Positions 28,201 through 40,200 of a DNA stretch of 64,000 bases are shown piece by piece. A model generated the notes under the pieces. It saw only the letters and a program-made list of their open reading frames with translations. It made no database searches and was not told the DNA's origin. A program made the position numbers and the translations under genes. The stretch covers positions 13,135,001 to 13,199,000 of the forward strand of contig NC_135200.1 of assembly GCF_050948175.1 (NCBI RefSeq), in the 5' to 3' direction. The stretch's first letter is position 1; each line of letters begins with the position of its first letter. Origin of the DNA: Xylocopa sonorina (taxonomy: Eukaryota; Arthropoda; Insecta; Hymenoptera; Apidae).

Positions 28201-31200
28201 AGTTCAAATAAACTGCGAAGGTCGAAATACAATTCAATCCAGGTTCTTTATTGTCGAAGATACGGACGATAAGACGGCGACCATTTATTCTCGTCTTCGT
28301 AGAGTCGATCGTTTCGATTACAGCGGTCCCTCGAATAACACAGAGAATTTCGGAGTAAACTCTGAAATTTGGAAGAAGAGCGTTCGATGACTCTATTTTA
28401 TACATCGCTGGTATTTTTATCTCCTTCTTCTAATTCCAGTGGATCAGCTAAGTTTCTCCTCTATATTTCGAGCCAGTCGGATTTACAAGATACCAATGGA
28501 GATCGTGGAAAATTGGTCCAGTAGGAATTACGCGTCGCTCGCGAGCCTGTGCGCCTCGTTTCCTCTCTCCAACGATACGACGCGGAATTCCGTGCAGCGG
28601 AATCCTTTCTGGCCCGGAAGTCGAGCGATCTCGTTCCACGCTCGACCCGAGCCACTTGCTCTTTCTCGAGTCGTGAGCATCGATTACGCGGAATGACGTA
28701 ACGACGTCAGCCTCGAACGCGTCGACGAGTTCACGGCCAGCCTGCTCTCTCGTCGACTCGATTAAATCTCGAAATTCCACGATCTAGCCGAAACGAGGAA
28801 CGCCTTGACTCTGGCCATATAGTTACCGACCGATGGAAACGTAGGTGGTTGCCGTTTTCGGATACCGCGTTCGAGGTGAAGGAACCCATAAACGGATCGG
28901 ATTAGACGAGATCGATGCGCGTAAGCTAGCCAAGGGTTTTTTTCTCCCCTGATTTCAAACTCGTAACCATGAATTTTCGATCGCGTGGCTATTTGTTGTA
29001 CCAAGCGATTCGTGGGCGGTAGATATTTCTGAGCTTTACTCTTCGGCGCGAGGGAAATAGGTCTTGATTTGTGAAGATTCCGTAGGCGAACCTTAACACT
29101 CGAGTCAGTTTTAGAGCAGATACACGCGTTGTTTATCGTTAAACCATCGATGCGTAATTTCCAATTCGGAACGAGTGACGGATTTCTGGGCTCGTTCAGC
29201 TTTCGACCCTAATCCGCGGCTCCCCAACGCAGTTTTATTCGTTACACAATTCCCATGCGTACGCGAGGAGAGTTTAAACAGTATGAATTTAGATTTAACG
29301 TTTACGTTCTGCGAGGAACTGTTTGCCGTGCGAACCAAATCAAGGGACTGATTTATGAGAACTGTCGCTATTAATATGTGAATCTTGACACGGTGCTGTC
29401 ACGTGTGTGTGTGTGTGGTAGCTGCTCCTTCGACGTTTCCTCTAACCCAGCCAAATCGACGCTTCAATTTCCCAAAGCAATCGCGGCTAAGATCAACAAA
29501 CGCGAAGCGTCTGTATAAACAGCCGCAACACGACCCGGTGTTTTTCGAGGAAGTTGCTTTCGCGGGTTATAAAAATCTGCTTAACAACCGACCCAAGCGG
29601 GTACATGTATATAATCGCGACGACAAAGATAAGTAACGTGTTAACAATTTATGCGCGAACGCGGAAGAGGCGTGTTTAATTCGAAATTTCACGTCTCGTT
29701 ACGAGCAACCGCGAACAATCGACGTCCACGCTTTGATATCGATCCTCCGGAGTCCTTCGTGCCTCGCTCGTGATTGCTCCGCAGTAAGGGGACTTATTAA
29801 TTCCGAGTCCGGTAACGAAGCGTCTTTTCAAGTTCAACGCGTCGCAATGAAACCACTGGAATAGAATTTCCGACTGCAGTGGTTCGTTTACAGCTAGCCG
29901 CATTGTTCTCGAGTTAGGAGACGGTCTCGTCAAAATGATTTATCGATCGAACGACGAAATGGTGTGGTCGCGTTCGATTGTAACTGCAATTTAACCCTTC
30001 GCACTCTGCCACGCTCGATATCGCGTGCTAACTGGTTCACGTCAAGCTGCCGCTACGTCTAAACCCCATTAATAATTTGATAAAAACGATCGTTAACATT
30101 TGAACGAAACGGTAACGCGCGTTTCGTACGGCGAAACGGAAAAGGAAGCCAGCGAAATAAATGATCGTGTATACGATACAGACATTTCTCCGGACGACTC
30201 ACCGTTTCGACAGAAGCGACGAACCTAATTTATAATTGAGTTGAAAGATTGCCCGCGTGCCAAGGTTCCAAGAAATTTGTTCGAAAATGAACTAAGAAGA
30301 GCGCACCGCTGATCGCATTCCAATGGCCGAGAGCCAAAGCGAAGTTGGAGAATAAAAAGCCGGTTCGGATGGAAGGAAGAGAACCGAGAGGGCGGAAAGC
30401 CCAGGTGAACCGTGATTATCGTACATTAGCGACTTATCGCTTGGAACCTCTCCTCCACGGAAATTAATCGTCGCCGGTTGAAATTCGTTCCTTCAGCTCG
30501 ATTCTGCGTGGACTCGTTGGAAACTTCAGCCCCGCAAATGGCCGATAATAAACTTACCGACGGTTAAACGCGCGGCGTTCGCTGAGAAACTGTTCGTGTC
30601 ATTAGTTAACGGGCTGTGGCGCGTTCAACGAGCGAATTTGCTGCTTCCAGGTTACGCAACGCGCACCTCTTCACCGTGGAACACGGTTCGATCCATCGAA
30701 GGTGGAGCCACGCGATCCTCGCGAGTCGGTTCCACGTGTTTCGTCGCTAAATCCGTCGCATTACCCGAAGCTTGACTTCGATTACATTTATCGGAAAAGA
30801 AATTGAAGGAGAACAATTTTCTCGCGTAGAAAATTGATCAGTCGTAATGAATCAACCATTATCAGTAGAGCCTATCACACGACTCGGTTCGAAACGATCC
30901 TTGGACGCCCGTCATTGGAGATTGAGATTTAGTGGTCGATGGGCGGTTGGACGTTAGCTTATTAAGGTAGATTAGGAGGGCGATAAAGCGGAATATTTGA
31001 GGGAAAGACGAAGGAGTGGGCACATAATTGCGAGAGAGAGAGAGGTGGGAGAGATCTGCAGCGCGCATCAGGGTGAAGGTTCGCGTGCAAGGTGAATCCA
31101 AAATATAATCACGATGGAGATTTCACCGTGCAATCGTCTCGCGATACTCCTCCATCGATTCCTACTGTTACCAATCTCGCGGACCGCTCGAACGTGCTTC

Positions 31201-34200
31201 GATCGAACGAAAATAGCCGTGACACGCCTGGTAATCGTCGAAAATCTCACATAATTCACTGTTAGTCACGGAGTATTTTTTTCCCCAATCGATCTCGTTT
31301 ATGAAGTCATCGCCTTGTTATGCGTAGGAGGTCGCAATCAAGGGAGCGCATTTAATTTATGGAATTATTCGAACCGATATCTGTCGAACGAATCGCGAAG
31401 AGATAACTAGTTGAAATTTCATGGAAATGCTTTCAAGATATCTTCAGATTGTTCTAATGTAAAATGTATAATTTACAAATATCTAAGATTGAACATCGTA
31501 CAGTTCAGCTATTATTAAAGTGATAAAAGTATAGTCTCCTTATATCGAAGAATAAAGCTAGAATTACCATAGAACCGCGTAGACGGCTGGTAACTGTTAC
31601 GAAAACCATGGAGCAGAGCTGATTAAAGTATAACAAATCGTCAAGCGACCCTGTTCGACTGCTTACGAGCGCTCCTACAATGTTATCACCGCTTACGCGA
31701 CAGATCGAGCTCGCGAAGCGTGAAAGTACAACGTGGAGTCGGCAGTTAAAGGTTGCTCGATTACGAAAAGCAAGGACCCGGCTAGAGACCTGGATTTCCA
31801 TCTGAACCGGATTGCGAAACTGCGAATGACACACAATCCGGACAGCCTTGGGACAGCCTTGCCCACGGCTAGCAGAACGCTCGTGCTCCTTCGCTACGTG
31901 AATTTCAGCTGCGCGACGCTCGGTGAAAGTTACACCCATGTCTGGTGCATCGCGAAATTTCTGTCGCGCGATTCTCCGCTATACACCTTCTCGTCCCTAT
32001 CGAAGAGAAAATCGTGTCCCGTTTCGCCTTCGAGGACGCGAATTAGTCTCCCCAAAAGACACGAGTTGGAGAACGTTCGAGAGCTCTAAAGCGAACCGCA
32101 TCGCGAAGGTTCTCGAAATTGTAGCGACGACTGTGCGGGTGCTTGTATCGACTCGTATGGAAGAAATCGATCGAGAGTCGCGTATGGTTCGAGCAGAACG
32201 GGGATTTCACTTGGTCGTTAATTTTTAGGGGACAACTCTGGCACGGCTGGTGTTCCTGCGCGCGATTCTAACCGCGCGAAAGGTTGCTACAAAGCGATGA
32301 GCATGATCAGCTTAATAGGCCTCTATGGATAGCGCTTAATCGTGGCAAGGACACGCCATTGTCTGCGAAATACTTTGATCCCTCGGAAATGCGAGAGGTC
32401 GCCCGAATATGCGTGGGTTCGAGCCTTTTTATTTATCCATCGTGCACCACCTCGATGCGCGTCGACAAATTACCTGCCCCTCCGTCTCGCTCGCGTTCGT
32501 TAAACTTCACTTCGACTCGCCGTTTATTATACGTTACACAACTTCTTTCCGCGAAAGCTCTAGATAAGAACTGAAGTCGCCGCGATAACAGAATCGCGAG
32601 CTTAACTTTTTCGAAATTCGTCAGAAATGGAACAGCGACGAGTAGCTTTTTTTTTAATGCGCGCGCGATAAGAATCGTCGAAAGTTGAACTCGTTTCGAT
32701 TCCGTTCCACAATTTGTACGGTAGCTTTCCAGAGAAGAGAAGAGCGAGAGAGAAAGAGCGTCCGCGTTGTCTGTTTTTGTTTCCGGGCAGGGCGTCACCT
32801 TTTTTCGGCGTCGCGGCGCGCCACAAACGTCGGCTGGTGACGTATTTGGAGCAACTTGCTGGGTCGAATCGTCCGTTAAGCCACCCGCCGCTGCCACTGG
32901 CTGGTCACCGTTCATTTCCTCCGAGTACTCCACGAATTACCTTTCCTTTCTCTCCCTCTTCCTCAATTATCCAGTCGATATCTGATATTCCATAGTCCGT
33001 CGTTACAACCCACATGTTTGCTCGCGCGCCACGTGTCGCGCGTATTAAACTCCAGCTCGAGAACGATCGTTATCGCGCGGCTAAACTCGAAAGAGTAGGA
33101 GATCGAAATCAACTGGCTCGATTTCCTTCGTTTCGCATCGCACGCAGTAACGAGCGAGCACTGGACGCGTTGGAGGAAACCAACTGGTGTCGTTCGACGT
33201 CGCGTTTCGGTGCAATTCGCGCTCGAAGTAGGGTAAGCGGTTCCTCGTTAAATATCCCTCGCCCTTACGCGTAATCGCGTACGAAGGCTAAGGGCAGGGG
33301 AAGGCTGCACGCATCGCCTCGCGAATTCGACCGACAGAGACCTGTTGACGTCCCACGCGAACGGCAACCGCGTCGCGATAATTGTCGTAGGTAGAACGAA
33401 GGATCGACGATCAAATGACCGAGCGCGCACTGGTTGAATTTAATCGTCCGTTGCGATCTGCTCCCGGGGTTAAATTCATTCCGCTCCACGGCGGTGTCTC
33501 GCGAAAGAAGCTCGACAGAAGTTGGCGGTAATTAAAAGTTCGCCGCGGGAGAGACGCCGGGCCCTTAACGCCTGCTTTCCACGAACGATCCTGACTGCCC
33601 AGGGGGTACGCGGACGTTAACCCGTTCACTGGGGCATTAGTTTCGATCGGAAACAGTGCTCGTATTGAACCGTTTACAACTCTATATCCAGCCAGACTTC
33701 GTTTCGCTTCGTTACTTTCGCTTCGAACATATTAAATTGGTCGTCGAGTCCTCTTCCACCCTAATATCGCTTTACGAGCTGGACGCACGCTGGATGGACT
33801 GTCGGCTGGCACGCGAGCAAACACGTTAAATCGTGCTTCCGAGTCGCCTCGATTCACGTGACACGCGTGTCTTTTTATTGAGGCGATCGATCAGTTTTGT
33901 AGCCGGCTGCCGCGGTCGCTCTCTGTTTGCGAAACCCGTTGCTACGAAACACGGCCCTAATTAAATACCACGATAGATACCAGCCGTGTTCGACTCTAGA
34001 TACTAATTCCGCGCGATCATTCCCCGACCTTTGAATCTATTTAATCGAACAGCGGGAGAAATAAAAACTCCCACGTGGCGGGATAAAGAGTCGAAGGCAT
34101 CCGCGCGGCGTGCGCCGTCGACGGAATATCAATGAACGTTTTAAAGATGTCGAGCACGAGTCGAAACCGACCAACTCATTTTTGGACACGTTCAAGCGGC

Positions 34201-37200
34201 CGGATCGACCCGGTTTCCATGGGAATTGGTCTCGTTTCGTTCGTCTCTGGACCCGTGGGAATCCCGCGGGCGAACCGTTTGCTCTCGTGTCTTCGTTAAA
34301 AAAACATCCCCGTCACACTGTCCTCCCGTTACATCCGGATAATCAAATTCGTCGGTCGAATAAATCGAGCTAGACGCTTAGAGGGGTGTCGTCGACAACA
34401 CGCGATCGTCTTCCCCGCGAATAAGAACTGACTACCGACAAATTGAACGGATTTCCTGGTCATCTTTCGAAAGAGGAAACGCGCGAGTTCTAACCGTTTA
34501 CCACAACAGTAGTTATTTATTTGGTATCGTTTCGAGAAAAATGCAGCAAGTATTTGCTATTGACAACAAGTAGAGATCGAAGCGACGATCTTACTTCTCT
34601 GTTGAGGACTGGAGAAACATTGTGCAACGTCGACGAAGAGCAGCCGACTGTTGCGAAGCTTCTCTTTAAATCGACGCCATCGAGGCGGGAGGAAGTTGGT
34701 CGACGTTGCATCGATGTTCAGGGGCTGGTGAATACTCGTCGATGCCCTCCGTGGCCGTAATTCGCCGACCGTGTGCCTGGTCACGTTCGCAGCTCGACGG
34801 CAAATCCTCCTCTCCCGTAGCCGAGATTCGCTCAGGAAACAGTGGTTTCTTTGGCCTTCCGTAGACCGGAAGATCAAAGGGATATGGTGACGAAAGCTGC
34901 AGAACGCGCACGGCTCAATCGTGCCACGACAAGAAACACGGGAGGAGCGTTCCTCGCGATTCGTTTCTGGCCCAGTTTCGCTTTCAGTTAACCGCGAGCT
35001 TGCTCGCAATTCTTGCGCTCTACGTGTCCGCGACGAACCTTGAACTTTGTCATCGTCAAAGCACGCGTCTGGTGAACGTCGCTCAATTACGTTTCAAGCT
35101 TTTCCTCGTTATCGCGTATCGCGGCACTCGCGAGCAAGCGTACAACCGTTCGCGATCGCGAGGAGGTACGATCTTCTTCCGTTCAGTTTCGCAAGCAGGT
35201 ACGCGGTTACGTTAGACTATCGCGTGGTCCTGTAGTTGCGGAAATTCGTCGTCGCGTCCCTCTGTCCCACCCTTCCGACCTTTAATCGCTACCGCAGGAT
35301 GCTCGTTCGATTAAAACTTTCTAGAATTACGCAGCACGCTTGGCTCATCTCGTCCGCGCTCTTCCGTTTCGTTCCGGTCAACGGAAGCTCGCTCCAAAGG
35401 CGACGCAAAGCTCCCGTCTTACCTGTGTTCGATTTACCTGCCGCTCTACGCACCTTTCTCGGTTAAAAAATATTTGCTGAATGTTTCGTGATTCAGTATA
35501 AAAAATTGGTTAGCCCGTGTATATTAGTCTGCTTAGCGTATGGTAATTCGATTGTGGTTAAGAGCGACCGCGTTACTTTTCGTTCGATCGGTGCGTGTAT
35601 GCAGATAACACTAAGGCAAATCTCGTAAACCGTGGAATCTTGTTAACGAACCGAGCTCGAGGAACGAACCTACGATCGATGCGTTTAGAAGCGACGATTA
35701 TCGCACGGTTCGACGGTCAACTCAGGCTAGACACACCCCTTTCATTTTTGGTTTAGGTAAAAATATAAAAAAATGCAAATCCACGAAATTGTCGAATATC
35801 CTAATCCATCGTTTGTACGATAACGACGGGGGTTGAAGAAGGCGGTCGATCCTACGGATCAAGGGGCGGTTCGCACCCCTTGCGAAGCACAAGTGGCTTT
35901 ATTATTCCGTTCTCGAAACGGCAGGCGTTTTGTTCCTCGGAAGTATTTCGTAACGCCGCTCGTAAGGTCGCTCGAACCACGAGTGAAGGGTGCGTGCGGT
36001 GTCGGATGACATTTACGAGCAGCAGGGGTGCCCCGAGTAGGGCGAAGTGGATCGGAAAATCCGTCCACGAAAAACTCCACGGGATTTATTTAGCGCCCGA
36101 GCATCGTCTCGTGAAATCCGTTACCAGCTACTGATCTGCGTTTCACGCCGATCGAGCCGCTCTTCCGCTTCACCGTGGATGATTAAATTGATAATCCGTA
36201 ATGCCGTTCGCGCGACGTTTCTTTATCTCTTTAAGCTCGATCCTCTGCTCGACCGAACTCGAAGCTCTCTCGAGATAAAAGTCTTTCGTCTATCGAAATT
36301 CACAGGCAATAATCTTCTTACTTGAACGAGTATTACTTGGAATATTGACCGCGTCATTTCTTCCTGCGACTTTCCATCGAACCCTCTTCACCTCTGTCTT
36401 CGAGCGAGAGTGTAGTACCGTTGCCTTCGGGGTATTTTATTTAGTTGGTCGCAGAAGTCGATTAGAGATTCAAAAAACGCCAGAAGAACAGGAGGTTGGG
36501 CTCGTTTGTCAAACGTTGCCCGCCAAATATGTACACGCGGCGCTAGGTTCCGTTCCACGCGCTCATCTGAAATTCACTACGGGAGACATAAACAATGACG
36601 ATATATAATCCAGCCCTTTGTACGATCCGATACGTGGCGGTGACGCGTGCGCTCGCCGAACGGAAGCCCCTTACCGGAAGCAGAGTACTCTGAATATTCA
36701 TTTAAACGGCTCGTTAGTAGATCCCGGTGAGAGCTCGCTGGATCAGCCGTATCCTCTGACACAGTCGACCACCGTCTCGTCCCTGAACTTGATTTCAATC
36801 TCTTACGCCATCCACGTTCGTACGCGTTATCGTTTTTTACGTGAACGGTACGAACAAATACGTAACTGTACAACTGCAATTACACGAAACTTTTTGTCGT
36901 TCCAGGGAGGAAGTGCAGGAGCACAAGGTTAGATGGAACGCCAGGTTCGAGTTTCTATGCAAGATGAGTGCCAACGCGTCCACCGGTGTCCTCGAGCCGT
37001 GCATTCTGAGGATATCCGTGAGAAAGGTAAATTCAGCCAATTACGATATTCTTCTATCTCACCATCTTCTCTAATCACTGTCTATCCTCGTAGGAATTGA
37101 AGGGAGGCAGGTCCTTCCAGAAGCTCGGCTTCACCGACCTGAACCTCGCCGAATTCGCAGGAGCTGGACTCTGCAGAACGAGGTGCCTTCTGGAAGGCTA

Positions 37201-40200
37201 CGACTCGAGACATCGACAGGACAATTCCATGTTACGCGTTGCCATCAAGATGAACATGCTGTCCGGGGACATTCTGTTCAAAGTGTAAGCGTTATAACCG
37301 CTATAACCTGCTAGACGGTCTCTTGGAAGACGATTCTCGATGACGAACGACATTTTTCTTTCCCTCGCAGGCCGTCCCCGTCGTTGAAGCAAACGCAGCT
37401 CGCTGTACCGGGTGTGCCAGGTGTTTCCGGCGTGTCGGCGGACGAAGTGACCGCGTCCGAGAGATGCACCAATCGAGAGGACTATGTGTCCAGCAGCTCG
37501 TTGGCTGGGAGCATAGCCAGCGCTAGCAGCGGTTTCGGCAGTCTTCCTAAAAAGAGGCCTGCTCTCTTTTCCTCGGGTGAGAGTCGAAACAGTTTCGATT
37601 CTTCTGCGCTCTTTCGCTGGGAAATATGTTGATTCTCTCCTCCTCAGAAATTCTCGAACGCTTATCTACTTTCGAACGTTTGAACGGTTTGGAATTTTGT
37701 GAAATGAAAAGATGTAACATTGTACTCGGTAGGTAAGGTAGGTGGTGATGGAAAGATTTCTTTCGTATGAAATAGCTATTCTCGAGGAATACTTTTCAAT
37801 CGCAATGCTATTAGCAATAGCGTAGACGGGCTCCTCGAGAGAGCTACTCCTTTAGAATTAGCCGGGATAATACCGTTCGCGGAATAGGAGGAAAGGAACG
37901 GTGTTAAAAGTTGTTGAAAGAACGTGGCAGAAATGAGAATGGGGCTGTAGTTTCTGTTCACCTTGTTAAACGCGTTACTTCTTTCAGAGCTCCTTAGCGG
38001 GGCGGAGTCGTACGATCCGATGACCCTAAGCGAGATCGTCCCATCGGCTCTTCCAGTGGAGGCTCTGGCTGAAGCGCACACGGAGTCAGGTCATTCTCGT
38101 AACAGCAGCAACACCAGCCAATTGAGCAAAGGCTCCGGCTACGGATCCTTGAATTCACACAGTCAGCACAGTAGGCAGAGCAGTAGTGGTGACAGTGGCC
38201 ACATTAGGTAATCTGGCCACATTAGGTTATCTAATGAAAAGAAAGGAACGATAGAAAGAAAAAAAAAAAAAAAAAGAAGAATTCTTCCAAGTTAAACGAA
38301 CGGAGATCGAAGTTCGGTTCGCGTGAATCTTTAGTCGAAGCAGAGAGATTCAGATATATCTAATGTCAAACAGTTTCACTGTAACACTCTGAAACCGTCC
38401 TAATTACGTCCAGAGTTCTCTTCTCGATTCTTTTCTGTAACAAGAACTTCTCGAGTACTTTTCGCGACTGATTAATCGCTTATTACTTACCTTGCCATCT
38501 CCGAAGCGTTTCACTTTGTGATCTCGCTCCAAGAGCCCTCTCTCTCGTAGCGTTTAACTTTAAGAGAACTTTTTTCGTTTAACATCCGAGAGACGTTATC
38601 ACGATCGTCGTGTCTCTTAACTCTCGCGGGCATTTTACTCGAACGAGAAACGAGCATGGTAGTTTTTGATGGGATCAAGCGGGAAGGAATCTTGTAAAAG
38701 GGAATACAGTTGCTTGTACGTATCGCGCGAAGTCGCTGGATATCGTTTCGATGAGACGCGCGGCAAGCAGTATCAATAGTAACGCTTGCACTAACTACTT
38801 CTCGAATCGCGCGTAATTACACGCACTAACGATTGCTGAATTCGATGCGGTCGCGCTTTTGATCTTGCTTTGGAATTTTTTACGCTTCACGTTTTTATCT
38901 AGCCGAATTTCTTCCGCAGAGATTTTACGATTTTCGATATTTATCGGTTTGTCGACAAATTTCGGTGCCTGGCGTTTACGATACAGTTGCGAAAATGGGC
39001 TCCAAGTCGGAGAACATTTCTAATCGAATGTCCCAGAAACGATTGTTTAAATTCGGTCAAATATCTAAAGAGAGAGAACAAGTTTTCGCAACTGGATGTA
39101 TCCTCTTTAACAAAAGGTACACGAACACACGCACACTAACTAATTTTCGCTATAGAATTTACAACCATACTCGGACACCATTGTCTGTAGCACGCGTTCG
39201 TCGAACGGCTGTTAACGATGCGGCATTGATAACAACGTACCAGGAAAACATATTTTTTTTACATTTCTTTCTAGTAATTTAGAGACTCTGGATTCTCTCT
39301 CCTCCAATAAGTATCTTTTTTTTCTTCTTTACTCATGTTTTCTGCCCCCCAAACCCCCTTATTTTCTGTCTTTACGTACGGTATACGAGTTTATGATTAT
39401 TTTTGCATGCTTGAACATTTGTGTTGTGATCTTTATAGGTCACCCTCCTGGCCGGTATGGGCTCCACGTATCCCAAATGTCTCCCAAAGTTACTCGAACC
39501 AACCAGTCAGACCCGAGACGTCCCTCGACTCCGACTCCCCCTCCTCGTCTTCCATGATGCTACTGGACCCACGAAATCGGTTCTGGTCTACGTCCAGCCC
39601 TCTTTCGTCGCGCGATGGTAAATCGATCGCGCGCAGCTCGATGAGATCGAGCGTAATCGGCGTTGTCCTCTCGTCGAGCGAGTACAGCGAGGCGAGTCGG
39701 TCGAGGAACGGGGTCGACGCGAATCGCGCGAACGAGGACAGCGACGACCGGTTAGGGGTGTTCAGGGTGCCAGGGCCGAACGACGTGCCGCGACACTCGC
39801 GCAAGAATTACGAGAGGAACAGCTTCGAGGGGTGTAACGAGGGTGACGCGTCGAACGCGAGCACTGCTGCGACGAACGAGAGAAACGGACAGCAGAGGAA
39901 CGCGGTCGCGTCAGCCGCGAAACCGAGGATCGGTCAGCCAGGTTGGCGAAGCATATCGAAAACCTGCGACTGCATCGAGAAAGGCCAGACGAGCCCGGTT
40001 TTGCGGCTGGCCGAGCAGGCCAGAGCCGTATCCTCCCCAGATCCCCTTCATAGGCCCGATAACCCCAGAGCCTCGCTACGTTCCGCGACGACCGCTCAGA
40101 CCCTCAGGTAGGTTTCATTCATCAACAACTTTCTCTTTTACTGATTGATTTTTAGTTAACACACCCCCCGCGGTCCTTTCGTTCAGGCGATTTTCTGCGC

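Larger units (their letters stand above)
4356..36905 (+). other. 32.5-kb first intron of the FAM102-type gene
   Basis: The intron starts with GTAAGC at 4356 and ends with TTGTCGTTCCAG at 36905. It splits the codon AG|G (Arg) within the C2 domain. The interval is very CpG-rich, with many short spurious open frames on both strands (longest about 200 codons). These are basic, Arg/Ser/Pro-rich and lack domains or introns with sensible phase. No nested protein gene, tRNA or known miRNA was recognised. It contains a short ATT repeat (4425-4443), homopolymer T runs, a GATC repeat (27551-27570) and one TTAA-flanked element (21252-21618). Long first introns often hold enhancers, but no specific site is claimed here. 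Confidence 0.75.
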
